NCBI RefSeq assembly: GCF_000382705.1
Contig: NZ_ARQE01000004.1
Span: 156,197 to 220,196 of the forward strand
Direction of reading: 5' to 3'
Source of the DNA: Aureimonas ureilytica DSM 18598 = NBRC 106430
GTDB taxonomy: Bacteria > Pseudomonadota > Alphaproteobacteria > Rhizobiales > Rhizobiaceae
Length of the DNA stretch: 64,000 nt
The translations under genes and the position numbers were made by a program. The notes below the pieces were generated by a model. That model made no database searches, was not told the origin of the DNA, and saw only the letters and a list, made by a program, of their open reading frames with translations. Below, in pieces: positions 54,503 to 63,880 of the stretch. The stretch's first letter is position 1; each line of letters begins with the position of its first letter.

Positions 54503-54703
54503 GGTGCAATTCCTTCTGGCGCACCGATTCGGAAAAACCGGTCGCGCGCGAGATATATGCCAGGGCCTCGCAACGGCCAGGGAAAAACAAAAGCCTGGCT
54601 GATTGTCGCCTGCCTTCCCTTCGGCCCGGCACGTCGCCCCGCTTGTGGCCGGAATCGTTGTTGTCTAGGGATCGGAGCACCAAGGCTTGGGAGAGTTTCG
54701 CCT

Positions 54704-55630
54704 ATGATCGTCGTCTTCGGCTCGTTGAACGTGGATCTCGTCTGCCGGGTCGAGACCATTCCCAAGCCCGGCGAAACCGTGCTCGCCCCGCGCTACGAGC
54801 GCATGCCCGGCGGCAAGGGCGCCAACCAGGCGACCGCCGCCGCGCGCGCGGGCGCGCGCACGCTCTTTGCCGGCGCGGTCGGGCGCGACGCCTTCGGCGA
54901 AGAAGAGGCCGCGATCCTGGAGCGCGAGGGGATCGACGTGTCCACGCTCGCCCGCGTCGAGGAAGCGACGGGCTGCGCCTTCATCACGGTGGCCGCCGAT
55001 GGCGAGAACGCCATCACGGTGGCGAGCGGCGCCAACCGGCTGGCCGATGCCGCGAGCCTCGCCTCGGTCTGGGCCCAAGAGCCCTCCGCGCTCCTCCTGC
55101 AGATGGAACTGCCCTTCGAGGAAACCCTGCGGGCGGCGCGCGAGGCGCGCGACCATGGGGTGCGCGTCGTTCTCAACCTCGCCCCCGTGCCGGTGGGCGT
55201 CGATTCGGCCTCGCTGCGGGCGCTCTTCGCGGCGAGCGACATTCTGATCGTCAACGAGCACGAGCTCGCCGAATCGGCCGCGATCCTGTCCGTCACGGGC
55301 GGGGATGCCGACGCGCTCGCCAACGCCTTGGCGAGCGAGGCGGGCATTACCGTTCTCGCGACGCTCGGCGGCGACGGCGCGCTGATCGCGACCGGCCAGG
55401 GCATGAGCGAGCGGTTCCGCGCGCCGGCCATCGAGCCGGTGGACACGACCGGCGCGGGCGACACGCTCTGCGGCGTTCTGGCCGCCGGTCTCGGTGCCGG
55501 CCTGACCCTGTCCGATGCCACGCAACGCGCGGTCGCCGCCGCTTCGCTCGCCTGCCTGTCCTTCGGCGCGCGCAGCGCCATGCCGAAGGCCGAGGCGATC
55601 GACGCGTTCCTCACCGGGGGGCAGGCTTGA
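54704..55630 (+). CDS. rbsK: Ribokinase
   Basis: 308 residues from ATG 54704 with GGGAGA about ten bases upstream. PfkB-family features: FGSLNVDLV, MPGGKGANQATAAARAGA and the anion-hole/catalytic DTTGAGDTLCGVLAAGLG. The substrate-binding N-terminus and NLAPVP, VNEHELAE favour ribokinase, which phosphorylates D-ribose at O5. The stop overlaps the start of the KDG kinase gene (TGATG), so the two are coupled. No ribose transporter is visible in the window. Confidence 0.9.
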   Translation: MIVVFGSLNVDLVCRVETIPKPGETVLAPRYERMPGGKGANQATAAARAGARTLFAGAVGRDAFGEEEAAILEREGIDVSTLARVEEATGCAFITVAADGENAITVASGANRLADAASLASVWAQEPSALLLQMELPFEETLRAAREARDHGVRVVLNLAPVPVGVDSASLRALFAASDILIVNEHELAESAAILSVTGGDADALANALASEAGITVLATLGGDGALIATGQGMSERFRAPAIEPVDTTGAGDTLCGVLAAGLGAGLTLSDATQRAVAAASLACLSFGARSAMPKAEAIDAFLTGGQA

Positions 55631-56598
55631 TGGCCGCTTCCCCCAAGCCGCGCATCGCCTTTCTCGGCGAGTGCATGGTCGAACTCTATCACCGCCCCGG
55701 CGACGAAGCGGGCGTCATGCGGCGCACGGTCGGCGGCGACACGCTGAACGCCGCCGTCTATTGCCGCCGCGCGCTGGGCGACACCGGCGCGGCCGAGGTT
55801 CATTACGTGACCCGCGTGGGTGACGACGCCTTCGGCCTCGAAATCCCCGGCTTCATCGAGGCCGAAGACGTCCGCACGGATCATGTCGAGATCGCCAAGG
55901 GCGAGACGACCGGGCTCTATGCCATCTCGCGGGACGACGAGGGCGAGCGCTCCTTTTCCTATTGGCGCTCGGCCTCGGCCGCGCGTCGCCTCTTCACCGA
56001 TGGCCGCGACGAGGCGCTGGAAGCCGAACTCGAGAGTTTCGACGGGCTGGTCTATTCCGGCATCTCGCTCGCCATCCTGTCGCCCGAAGGACGCGAACGG
56101 CTTCTGGCGCTCGCCGAGCGCATGAAGGCGGCGGGGCGCATCGTCGCCTTCGACGGCAATTATCGCCCTCGGCTCTGGGCCTCGAAGGAAGAGGCGGCGG
56201 AGACCATCGCGCGCGCCCATGCCCGCGCCAGCCTGAGCCTGCCGGGCCTCGACGACGAGCAGGTTCTCTATGCCGACGCCGATGCGCAAGGCGCCGTGCA
56301 ACGGCTGCTCAAGCTCGGCGCGACCAGCGCCATCGTGAAATCGGGCGGCGACCCGGCGCTTCTCGGCGACGCCTCGGGCCTTCGCGAAGTGGCAGGCGTC
56401 AAGGCACCGCGCATCGTCGACACGACGTCGGCCGGCGACAGTTTCAACGGTGCGGCGCTCGCCGCCCTCGTCAGCGGCGCCAGCCTGGAAGAGGCCGCGC
56501 GGGCGGGCCATCGCATGGCAAGCGCCGTGATCGGCGAATATGGCGCGATCGTTCCGCGCGAGGCGACATGGTGGGCGCAAGGCCCGCGAGAAAGCTGA
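55630..56598 (+). CDS. kdgK: 2-keto-3-deoxygluconate kinase (PfkB family)
   Basis: 322 residues. FLGECMVELYHRP, VGGDTLNAAVYCRRALG, FDGNYRPRLW and the PfkB signature DTTSAGDSFNGAALAAL match KdgK, which makes 2-keto-3-deoxy-6-phosphogluconate for the Entner-Doudoroff route. The start overlaps the rbsK stop by one base. Transcription ends at a strong bidirectional hairpin. Confidence 0.9.
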   Translation: MAASPKPRIAFLGECMVELYHRPGDEAGVMRRTVGGDTLNAAVYCRRALGDTGAAEVHYVTRVGDDAFGLEIPGFIEAEDVRTDHVEIAKGETTGLYAISRDDEGERSFSYWRSASAARRLFTDGRDEALEAELESFDGLVYSGISLAILSPEGRERLLALAERMKAAGRIVAFDGNYRPRLWASKEEAAETIARAHARASLSLPGLDDEQVLYADADAQGAVQRLLKLGATSAIVKSGGDPALLGDASGLREVAGVKAPRIVDTTSAGDSFNGAALAALVSGASLEEAARAGHRMASAVIGEYGAIVPREATWWAQGPRES

Positions 56599-56620
56599 GA
56601 AGCGAAAGCTGACAACAGAA

Positions 56621-56644
56621 AGGCGCCGGATCGCTCCGGCGCCT
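56621..56644. terminator. Bidirectional terminator between kdgK and paoC
   Basis: AGGCGCCGGA pairs with TCCGGCGCCT around TCGC, followed by TTTTTCG on the plus strand. On the minus strand the stem is followed by TTCTGTTGT. It serves two convergent genes. Confidence 0.85.
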
Positions 56645-56668
56645 TTTTCGATTCCATCGCCCGGCCGA

Positions 56669-58915
56669 TCACTCGGCGGCGATGCGATGCCCGTTCGCCG
56701 GGAGACCCGCGAGGATCTTGTCCAGCGTCATCGGATAGTCGCGCACACGCACGCCGCAGGCATTGTAGACCGCGTTCGTCACCGCAGCGCCGACGCCGCA
56801 GATCGCGAGTTCCCCGATGCCCTTGCCGGCCAGCGGGCTCGCCGCATGGTCGCGCTCCGGCAGGAGCACCACTTCGAGCTGCGGAATGTCGGCATTCACG
56901 GGCACGTGATATTCGGCCAGATCGTGGTTCACGAGGAGGCCGCTGCGCACGTCCACGACCAGCTCTTCGGTCAGCGCCGAGCCGATGCCGAAGATCTGGC
57001 CGCCATAGCACTGCGAGGTCGCCGTCTTCTCGTTGAGAATGCGCCCCGCCGTGCCGACGGTGAGCATCCGCCGCACCCGCACTTCGCCGGTGACGGCGTT
57101 GACCCCGACCTCGCAGAAATGCGCGCCATAGCTCGCCTGATGGGTGTTCTGAGAGGTCTTTCCCGGCTTGAAATTGCCGGTCATCACGATCGGACCGTCG
57201 GAGAGAACCTGCGACAGCGGCGTCTGGCGGTTGCCTGATATGACCGTCCCGTCCTTCAGCGTCATGTCCTCGGCCTTGACGCCGAGCTTCTTGGCGAGCG
57301 CCTCGACGATGCCCTCGCAGGCCGTGTAGACGGCCGAGCCCGAGGAGTTCGCGCCCCAGGAGCCGCCGGAGCCCGGCGCCTGCGGCAGCCGCGAATCGCC
57401 GAGCATGACCTCGACCTGCTCATGCGGCAGGCCCAGCATCTCGGCGGCGATCTGCTGAAGGATTGTGTAGGTGCCGGTGCCGATATCGGTCATGTCGGTT
57501 TCGACCGTGGCTCGCCCGCTGCCGAGCAGCGTAACGCGGGCCGAGGCCTGCTGCAGCATGTTCTTGCGCGAGGCGGCGGCCATGCCCATGCCGATCAGCC
57601 ACTCGCCCTCGCGCCGCGTGCCGGGCTTGGAGCGGCGCTCCTTCCAGCCGAAGCGGCGGGCGCCCTCCTCCATGCAGTCCACCAGCATGCGCGAGGAGAA
57701 GGGCAGCCCGTCCTGCGGATCGACCTCCGGCTCGTTGCGCTTGCGGAATTCGATCGGATCGAGCCCCAGCTGTTCGGCCATCTCGTCCATGGCGTTTTCG
57801 AGCGCCAGCATGCCGACCGCCTCGCCCGGCGCGCGCATTGAGGAGGACAGAAGCAGGTTGAGGTTCACCTTTCGGTGCGTCACCTGCCGGTTCTCGCCGG
57901 CATAGAGGAACACGGTCGAGATGCCCGCCGGCTCGAAGAACTCGTCGCCGCGCGAATTGCTGGTGATCGTGTCATGGGCGATCGCCTGGATGCGGCCGGA
58001 CTTGTCGGTGCCGAGCCGCACGCGCTGGATCGTGTCAGAGCGGCGCGAGGTCGCCTGATAGACCTGCTGGCGCGTTAGCATGACCTTGACCGGCCGCCCC
58101 AGCTTGCGCGACGCCATGGACGCGAAGACGCTTTCCGGGCCGATGCCGAGCTTGCCGCCGAAGCCGCCGCCGATATAGCGGTTCACCATGTGAACCTTGG
58201 ACGGCGAAATGCCGAGCGCCTTGGCGAGCTGGCTCACATTGGTCGAAACCAGCTGGTAGCAGCCGTAAAGCGTCAGCTCGCCGTCCTTCCAGTCCGCGAT
58301 GGCCGAATGGGGCTCCATGGCGGAATGGCTCTGGCTCGGCGTCGTGTAGGTCACGTCGAACTGAACGTCGGCCGCAGCGAAGGCCTTGTCGAAATCGCCG
58401 CGCTTCACGGTCGAGGGCATGGCGCCCGAGCCCTTCGGCGGCTCGTAGGCCTTGTTCTGCTCGGCCTGGAGGTCGAACACGCCCTCCTCCGCCTCGTATT
58501 CGATCACCACGAGGCGCGCCGCGTCGCGGGCGATCTCGAAGCTCGTCGCGACGACCAAGCAGATCGGCTGGCCGTAATGGACCACCTCGCCCTTGATCGC
58601 GGCGGGCATGTTGTCGTTCGGGTCGGCCGAGGCACGCGGCCCGTCCGCCTCGTAGATCACGTCGAGCACGCCCGCCTTGGCGAGCGCGGCCATCGTGTCG
58701 ACGCGCTTGATGCGCGCAGCGCCCGTGCCGGCCGTGACGACGAAGCCATAGGCGACATTGCCGCCATGCATGTTCTCGTAGGCGTAGCGCGCTTGGCCCG
58801 AGACTTTCAGCGGGCCTTCGAATCGGTCGATGCCCTTGCCGATGACGTTCTGCACGCCCGCGTCGAGCCGCGTCTCGCCGACCGGCTCGTTCATCTTGAG
58901 GTCGAACGTGTCCAT
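56669..58915 (-). CDS. paoC: Aldehyde oxidoreductase molybdenum-binding subunit (PaoC/XdhA-like)
   Basis: 748 residues. The xanthine oxidase-family large subunit is shown by PHSAIADW, NRYIGGGFGGKLGIGPESVF, RAPGEAVGMLALENAMDEMA, and the catalytic Glu in GKGIGELAICGVGAAVTNAV. It carries the molybdopterin cytosine dinucleotide cofactor and oxidises aldehydes or related substrates. Last gene of the operon; the start overlaps paoB by ATGA. No PaoD/XdhC-type insertion chaperone lies in the window. Confidence 0.93.
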   Translation of the reverse strand: MDTFDLKMNEPVGETRLDAGVQNVIGKGIDRFEGPLKVSGQARYAYENMHGGNVAYGFVVTAGTGAARIKRVDTMAALAKAGVLDVIYEADGPRASADPNDNMPAAIKGEVVHYGQPICLVVATSFEIARDAARLVVIEYEAEEGVFDLQAEQNKAYEPPKGSGAMPSTVKRGDFDKAFAAADVQFDVTYTTPSQSHSAMEPHSAIADWKDGELTLYGCYQLVSTNVSQLAKALGISPSKVHMVNRYIGGGFGGKLGIGPESVFASMASRKLGRPVKVMLTRQQVYQATSRRSDTIQRVRLGTDKSGRIQAIAHDTITSNSRGDEFFEPAGISTVFLYAGENRQVTHRKVNLNLLLSSSMRAPGEAVGMLALENAMDEMAEQLGLDPIEFRKRNEPEVDPQDGLPFSSRMLVDCMEEGARRFGWKERRSKPGTRREGEWLIGMGMAAASRKNMLQQASARVTLLGSGRATVETDMTDIGTGTYTILQQIAAEMLGLPHEQVEVMLGDSRLPQAPGSGGSWGANSSGSAVYTACEGIVEALAKKLGVKAEDMTLKDGTVISGNRQTPLSQVLSDGPIVMTGNFKPGKTSQNTHQASYGAHFCEVGVNAVTGEVRVRRMLTVGTAGRILNEKTATSQCYGGQIFGIGSALTEELVVDVRSGLLVNHDLAEYHVPVNADIPQLEVVLLPERDHAASPLAGKGIGELAICGVGAAVTNAVYNACGVRVRDYPMTLDKILAGLPANGHRIAAE

Positions 58916-59898
58916 CAGTTCTCTCCCCGCGTCGCGTCGTGCAGAACGGCCGGCAGCGTGCGGCGCGTCAGTTCGAGCTTGAAGTCGTTGTCGCCGAAGC
59001 CCTTGGCGTCCTTCAGAAGAAGATCGGCCGCTTCGGCAAAGAGGGCGTCGCTCGGCGCCTGCCCTTTCAGGGCCGCTTCCACCGCCGGATCGCGCCAGGG
59101 CACCGTGCCGAGACCGCCGAAGGCGAGCCTGGCCTCGGCGATGCGCCCCCCGTCCATCCGCACGATCGCGGCGACGGAGACGAGCGCGAAGGCGTAGGAC
59201 GCGCGGTCGCGCACCTTGCGATAGAGATGCACGCCCTCGACGGGCTTGGGCAGGCGCACGGCCGTGATGAGTTCGCCGGGCTCCAGCGAGGTCTCGATCT
59301 GGGGCGTCGCGCCCGGCAGGCGGTGAAGCTCGGCGATCGGGATTTCGCGGGTCGAGCCGTCGCTTTTCAGCGTTTCCACGACGGCGTCGAGCGCGCGCAT
59401 GGCAACCGCCATGTCGGACGGATGGGTCGCGATGCAGCTTTCCGACGTGCCGAGAACGGCGAGAATGCGATTGAAACCCTCGCGCCCGTCGCAGCCCGAG
59501 CCCGGCTCGCGCTTGTTGCAGCGGGCCGTCGTCTCGTAGAAATAGCCGCAGCGCGTGCGCTGAAGGAGATTGCCCCCCGTCGTCGCCTTGTTGCGCAGCT
59601 GGCCCGAAGCGCCGGCCAGAAGCGCGCGGGAAAGAACCTCGTAGTCGCGCCGCACCCGCTCGTCGGCGGCCAGATCGCTGTTGGTGACGAGCGCGCCGAT
59701 GCGCAGGCCTCCGCCCACCTCCTCGATCGACTTCAGCGACAGGCGCGTGATGTCGACGAGCTTGTCCGGCACTTCCACCTGAAGCTTCATCAGGTCGAGA
59801 AGATTGGTGCCGCCGGCGATGAACTTGGCGCTCGCCTCGGAGGCGACATGGGCGGCCTCGCTCGGGCTCGCGGCGCGGACATAATCGAACTGTCTCAT
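58915..59898 (-). CDS. paoB: Aldehyde oxidoreductase FAD-binding subunit with extra [4Fe-4S] motif (PaoB-like)
   Basis: 327 residues from ATG 59898. [19 protein letters not shown] and [15 protein letters not shown] are FAD-site motifs of the CO dehydrogenase flavoprotein fold. The additional cysteines in [21 protein letters not shown] define the PaoB subgroup, which binds an extra [4Fe-4S] cluster. It transfers electrons from molybdenum via Fe-S to FAD. It overlaps paoA by four bases and paoC by one codon. Confidence 0.93.
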   Translation of the reverse strand: MRQFDYVRAASPSEAAHVASEASAKFIAGGTNLLDLMKLQVEVPDKLVDITRLSLKSIEEVGGGLRIGALVTNSDLAADERVRRDYEVLSRALLAGASGQLRNKATTGGNLLQRTRCGYFYETTARCNKREPGSGCDGREGFNRILAVLGTSESCIATHPSDMAVAMRALDAVVETLKSDGSTREIPIAELHRLPGATPQIETSLEPGELITAVRLPKPVEGVHLYRKVRDRASYAFALVSVAAIVRMDGGRIAEARLAFGGLGTVPWRDPAVEAALKGQAPSDALFAEAADLLLKDAKGFGDNDFKLELTRRTLPAVLHDATRGEN

Positions 59899-60398
59899 GC
59901 CGAGGCCTTTCCGCTCGCCGTGCGGATGGCGTCGACGATGTTGGGATAGGCCGAACAGCGGCAGATATTGCCGCTCATGCGCTCGGAAATCTCGGCGTCG
60001 CTGAGATCGACCTTGCCGTCCAGCGCCTCCGTAACGTGGCTCGGCCAGTTCTCCTTGGCCTCGCCGAGCATCCCGACGGCGGAGACGATCTGGCCCGGCG
60101 TGCAATAGCCGCACTGGTAGCCGTCGTGATGAAGAAAGCTTTCCTGCATCGGATGCAGGTGGCCCGGCGCGCCCAGCCCCTCGATCGTGGTGATTTCGTC
60201 GCCCTCGTGCATGACGGCGAGCGTCAGGCAGGAATTGATGCGCCGGCCGTTCACGAGAATGGTGCAGGCGCCGCACTGGCCGTGGTCGCAGCCCTTCTTG
60301 CTTCCCGTCAGCCCAAGATGCTCACGCAGGGCGTCGAGCAGCGAGGTCCGGGGGTCGAGGTCCAACTCGTGGTCGGCTCCATTGACGTTCAGTCGCAT
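59895..60398 (-). CDS. paoA: Aldehyde oxidoreductase 2Fe-2S subunit (PaoA-like)
   Basis: 167 residues from ATG 60398, preceded by AAGGAG eleven bases upstream; a TTG 13 codons earlier has no ribosome-binding site. The plant-type 2Fe-2S site [22 protein letters not shown] and the second cluster site [11 protein letters not shown] ... [10 protein letters not shown] are complete. Unlike E. coli PaoA there is no twin-arginine signal, so this enzyme is predicted to be cytoplasmic. First gene of the operon. Confidence 0.92.
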   Translation of the reverse strand: MRLNVNGADHELDLDPRTSLLDALREHLGLTGSKKGCDHGQCGACTILVNGRRINSCLTLAVMHEGDEITTIEGLGAPGHLHPMQESFLHHDGYQCGYCTPGQIVSAVGMLGEAKENWPSHVTEALDGKVDLSDAEISERMSGNICRCSAYPNIVDAIRTASGKASA

Positions 60399-60566
60399 GA
60401 CCGATGCCGCTCCTTGTAACGTTTCCAGATTGGACAACGCAGCTAGAGCGGGATGGGTGCATGGACATTCGCGCGCAGCCCTTTTGCGCCGCGTGTTCGG
60501 TAGCCGGGAAGCGATGGGGCGAAGGAGCGTGGCGCGAAAGCGCAGCCCCCGGCCAGCCTTTGTCGG

Positions 60567-61715
60567 TCAGCCTTCCTCGACCTCCGGCGCCTTGCGCCCG
60601 GGCGGCAGGGCGAGGCGGCCGCCGGTCATCGGCTCCGGCGCGCCGGTCGTGGTTGGATAGCTGATCGGCAGGCCGCGCAGCGAGCGCACCGCGAGATAGG
60701 CGAAGCACTCGGCCTCCACCGTGTCGCCGCGCAGACCGAGCGCGTCGGCATTCTCGACCTCGACCCGCGCGCGTTTGGCGATCTCGCGCATCAGGACCGG
60801 GTTGCGCCGCCCGCCGCCGCCCACCACCAGCCGGGTCGGACGGTGCGGCAGGAGGTCGAGCCCGCGCCCCACCATGCCGGCCGTCACGGCCGTCAGCAGC
60901 GCCGCGCCGTCCTCGGTGGACAGGCCCTCCGCCATGCCGGCCGAGAAGTCGTTGCGGTCGAGGGATTTGGGATAGGGCCGCGAGCAATAGGGGTTGGCGA
61001 GAATGCTTTCCAGCCGCGCCTCGTCCACATGCCCCTTGGCGGCGAACTGGCCGTCGCGGTCCATGTCCGCGCCCATCCGCCGGTCCATCCAGTCGTTGAG
61101 CGGGGCGTTGGCGGGGCCGGTGTCGAAGGCCTGCATCGTGCCGTCGGCGGCGACCCAGGTGACGTTGGCGACGCCCCCGAGATTGAGGAAGGCCGTGTCC
61201 TCGCCCGCCCCGATGCGGCGCAGAAGCGCGCGGTGATAAAGCGGCGCGAGCGGCGCGCCCTGCCCGCCCGCCGCCACATCGGCCGAGCGGAAATCATAGA
61301 CCACGGGAATGCCGAGCCGTTCGGCCATCAGCCGGCCGTCGCCGAGCTGGCGCGTTGCGCCCCGGCGTTCGGGCGTGCGCGCCCGGTGCAGCACGGTCTG
61401 CCCATGGAAGCCGATCACGCCGACATCCTCGGCCGAGACGCCCTCGTCCTCCATCATGGCGGCGATGGCATCGGCCTGGGCGATGGTGAGCGCCCGCTCG
61501 GCTTCCGCGAAGATCTCGGGCTCGGGCCCTTCGAAGCCCCATTCGGCGGCCTCGGCCAAGGTTTCCTTGAGAAGAGGACGGATGTCGCGGCGATAGGGGG
61601 CGAGCAGGGTCGGGCCGAATTCCTCGATCCGCTCGCCATCCGTGCGCAGCATGGCAATGTCGACATTGCCGTCCAACACCGTTCCGGTCATCAGACCGAT
61701 CGCCCAGATTGCCAT
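60567..61715 (-). CDS. anmK: Anhydro-N-acetylmuramic acid kinase
   Basis: 382 residues from ATG 61715. [44 protein letters not shown] and [15 protein letters not shown] are AnmK motifs. It opens and phosphorylates anhydroMurNAc during peptidoglycan recycling in the cytoplasm. The open frame continues 49 codons upstream but lacks family features. Same strand as the DUF2793 gene 110 bases away. Confidence 0.93.
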   Translation of the reverse strand: MAIWAIGLMTGTVLDGNVDIAMLRTDGERIEEFGPTLLAPYRRDIRPLLKETLAEAAEWGFEGPEPEIFAEAERALTIAQADAIAAMMEDEGVSAEDVGVIGFHGQTVLHRARTPERRGATRQLGDGRLMAERLGIPVVYDFRSADVAAGGQGAPLAPLYHRALLRRIGAGEDTAFLNLGGVANVTWVAADGTMQAFDTGPANAPLNDWMDRRMGADMDRDGQFAAKGHVDEARLESILANPYCSRPYPKSLDRNDFSAGMAEGLSTEDGAALLTAVTAGMVGRGLDLLPHRPTRLVVGGGGRRNPVLMREIAKRARVEVENADALGLRGDTVEAECFAYLAVRSLRGLPISYPTTTGAPEPMTGGRLALPPGRKAPEVEEG

Positions 61716-61825
61716 GCGTGCTTTCCCGAATCGAAGCGAGAGTTTGCCCTTGGCTATCGCATGGGAGCGTTCGTGCCAAACTGACCATGGGTTCCAACCC
61801 GCGTCCGGTCGGTCCGCCGCTGAGG

Positions 61826-62677
61826 TCAGCCGACCGGCGCGCGGTCCGTGACCCGGCGCCAACGCGCCCCGTCGCTGAAGGCCAGAACCGCGCCGCCCGC
61901 CTCGTCGGAGACATAGACGATCTGCCCCGCGCCCCCTGCCGCATCAGGCAGATCGGCGCGCGCATAGGCGCCCACGCGAACCGGCCCGCCGACATCGAGC
62001 GCGCAGATCGGCGCCTCTCTGCGCCCGATGCCGACGCGGCCCGAGCCGGCCGAAACGCGCAAGGCGTCGCGAAAGCTGCCGCCATCGGCCGAAACGCGGA
62101 TCGAGAGATCGTCATGGCCGGTGAGCCCGATCTCGGCCCGGCCCGACCAGTTGGACTGGAACAGGACGGAGGCCGTGCGGCCGGGCGCGGCCTTGTTGAT
62201 CACCTTGCGCGCGTCGCCGCTGCCGGGCGTGCGCGCGTCATGGGTCAGAAGCTCGGCATCGGCCGCGACCGTCAGCTTGTTGTATGCGGAAGGCTCGGCG
62301 TTCACTCCGAACTGGTCGACCTGGCGGGGCCGGAACGGGCGATCCGTCCAGGCCGCGCCGTCGAACAGGAGAAAGGCGCCGGTGTCCGCGACATAGGCGA
62401 TCTGCCCCGCGACGGGCGCAATCTCGACGAAGCCGCCATCCTCGAAGAGCGCCAGCGCGCCGGTCGTCATCGAGGACCAGCGCGCGCCGGACGCGCCCGC
62501 CGGCAGGATGAACAGCGCGCCTTCGGCGGCGCTCGCCGGTTCGACGCCAAGGCTGGCCGAGACCACCGCCGTCTGCACCAGCGCGTCGAGCCGGCGCATG
62601 GCGTCGTTGACGGTGAGGTGCTTCTGCGCCTGCTGCGGCAGGACGAAGGGCAGATCGAGACGAGGCGAGCGGGACAT
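61826..62677 (-). CDS. DUF2793 domain protein (phage/GTA tail or spike-like)
   Basis: 283 residues. The start [20 protein letters not shown], then MRRLDALVQ and EGALFILP ... [20 protein letters not shown] and FDGAAW is the DUF2793 signature. The C-terminal ~110 residues repeat beta-rich elements ([20 protein letters not shown]). DUF2793 proteins occur in alphaproteobacterial phage and GTA-related loci; as I recall, RcGTA head spike GhsA carries this domain. A role as a GTA spike is therefore possible. Three 11-bp tandem repeats lie upstream. It stands outside the structural cluster by 22 kb. Confidence 0.82.
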   Translation of the reverse strand: MSRSPRLDLPFVLPQQAQKHLTVNDAMRRLDALVQTAVVSASLGVEPASAAEGALFILPAGASGARWSSMTTGALALFEDGGFVEIAPVAGQIAYVADTGAFLLFDGAAWTDRPFRPRQVDQFGVNAEPSAYNKLTVAADAELLTHDARTPGSGDARKVINKAAPGRTASVLFQSNWSGRAEIGLTGHDDLSIRVSADGGSFRDALRVSAGSGRVGIGRREAPICALDVGGPVRVGAYARADLPDAAGGAGQIVYVSDEAGGAVLAFSDGARWRRVTDRAPVG

Positions 62678-62738
62678 GGGCGGCGCTTTCCGTGCGGTTT
62701 CGGGAAGGCCGAAGCTTACGGGCAGGCGCGAGCCCTGC

Positions 62739-62771
62739 GGAAAGATCGCGGACAGATCGTGGAAAGATCGG
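62739..62771 (-). repeat. Three tandem 11-bp repeats upstream of the DUF2793 gene
   Basis: Three copies of GGAMAGATCGN exactly 11 bases apart (62739-62749, 62750-62760, 62761-62771). One helical turn spacing suggests side-by-side binding of a regulator 62-94 bases upstream of the DUF2793 start. Confidence 0.6.
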
Positions 62772-62780
62772 CGCGCTTCC

Positions 62781-63740
62781 TCAGGGGTTCGGCCGGTCTA
62801 CGATCTGCACCGCGTCGGGCGCGCCGGACGTCGCGGCCGCGCCGGAGGCCGTCGTCGCGACGCTCAGCTTCTGCTCGCGCAGGAAGATGAAGACCCCGGA
62901 CGCCGTGATGACGGCCGCGCCGAGAAGCAGGCTGATCCGCGGCGTTTCCCCGAACAGCACCACGCCGAACAGGATCGCCCAGACGATCAGCGTGTATTGA
63001 TAGGGCACGACCACCGAGGCCGGCGCGATCAGGAGCGAGCGATTGACGCAGGCATGGGCCACCATCGACACGATGCCGAGAAGGCCGAGGAAACCGAGAT
63101 CGAAGCCGCTGGGCTGAACCCAGCCGATCGGCGCGAGAACGGCACCGGCGATCAAGGCCGCCGTCGTCTGCCACGCGATCAGCGTCGCCTCGCCGCTCTT
63201 GGCGAGAATGCGCGTCGAGATCATCAGGAGCGCGTAGCAGAAGCTGCCGGCCACCGCGATCATCGCCGGCCAGCCGGCGCTGGCGAGATCGGGACCGAGC
63301 GCGACGAGAACGCCGGCGAAACCGCAGAGAACCGCACTCCAGCGCACCCAGCCGACCCGCTCCTTCAGGATCACCGCGGAGAGCGCCGTCACGTAGATCG
63401 GCCCAGCCAGATAGAAGGTCATGACATTGGCGAGCGGCAGATAGCTCAGCGCCCAGTAGAAGAAGCCGACCTCCAGCGTCGAGCCCGCCGCGCGCAGGAT
63501 CTGAAGCCCCGGTCGCGCGGGTCGCAGCACCCGCCCCCAGCCTTCGCGATGCACGAAGGGCGCGACGACGATCAGGGCGGCGATGCTGCGCAGAAGCAGG
63601 ATCTGCCCGACCGTGTAGGTGCCGACCAGCCATTTGCCCATCGCGTCGTTCACCGAGAACAGGAAGACGCCGAGCATCATGAATCCGACGCCGAGAAGCG
63701 TGCTGGGCGAAGTCTTCGAAAGGGGCGACGAGGAGTTCAT
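62781..63740 (-). CDS. EamA/DMT-family transporter (RhaT-like)
   Basis: 319 residues from ATG 63740 (MNSSSPLSKTSPSTLLGVGF). Ten hydrophobic helices in two EamA repeats: VGFMMLGVFLFSVNDAMGKW and LANVMTFYLAGPIYVTALSA in the first, VVPYQYTLIVWAILFGVVLF in the second. A short C-terminal tail is cytoplasmic. Substrate unknown. It stops 10 bases before the triple repeats of the DUF2793 gene. Confidence 0.88.
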   Translation of the reverse strand: MNSSSPLSKTSPSTLLGVGFMMLGVFLFSVNDAMGKWLVGTYTVGQILLLRSIAALIVVAPFVHREGWGRVLRPARPGLQILRAAGSTLEVGFFYWALSYLPLANVMTFYLAGPIYVTALSAVILKERVGWVRWSAVLCGFAGVLVALGPDLASAGWPAMIAVAGSFCYALLMISTRILAKSGEATLIAWQTTAALIAGAVLAPIGWVQPSGFDLGFLGLLGIVSMVAHACVNRSLLIAPASVVVPYQYTLIVWAILFGVVLFGETPRISLLLGAAVITASGVFIFLREQKLSVATTASGAAATSGAPDAVQIVDRPNP

Positions 63741-63880
63741 GGGACAGTTTCCGGGGGCCGGCGCTCCGAAAGCGCGCACAACCAGCGCCTATACCGATGA
63801 TCATCGCCCTCCAAGCGAAATTGCCGCCGCGAGGCGCCTGATTTCCTTGGGGGTCGCATCGTCCGCGTGGTCGCCCGAAG

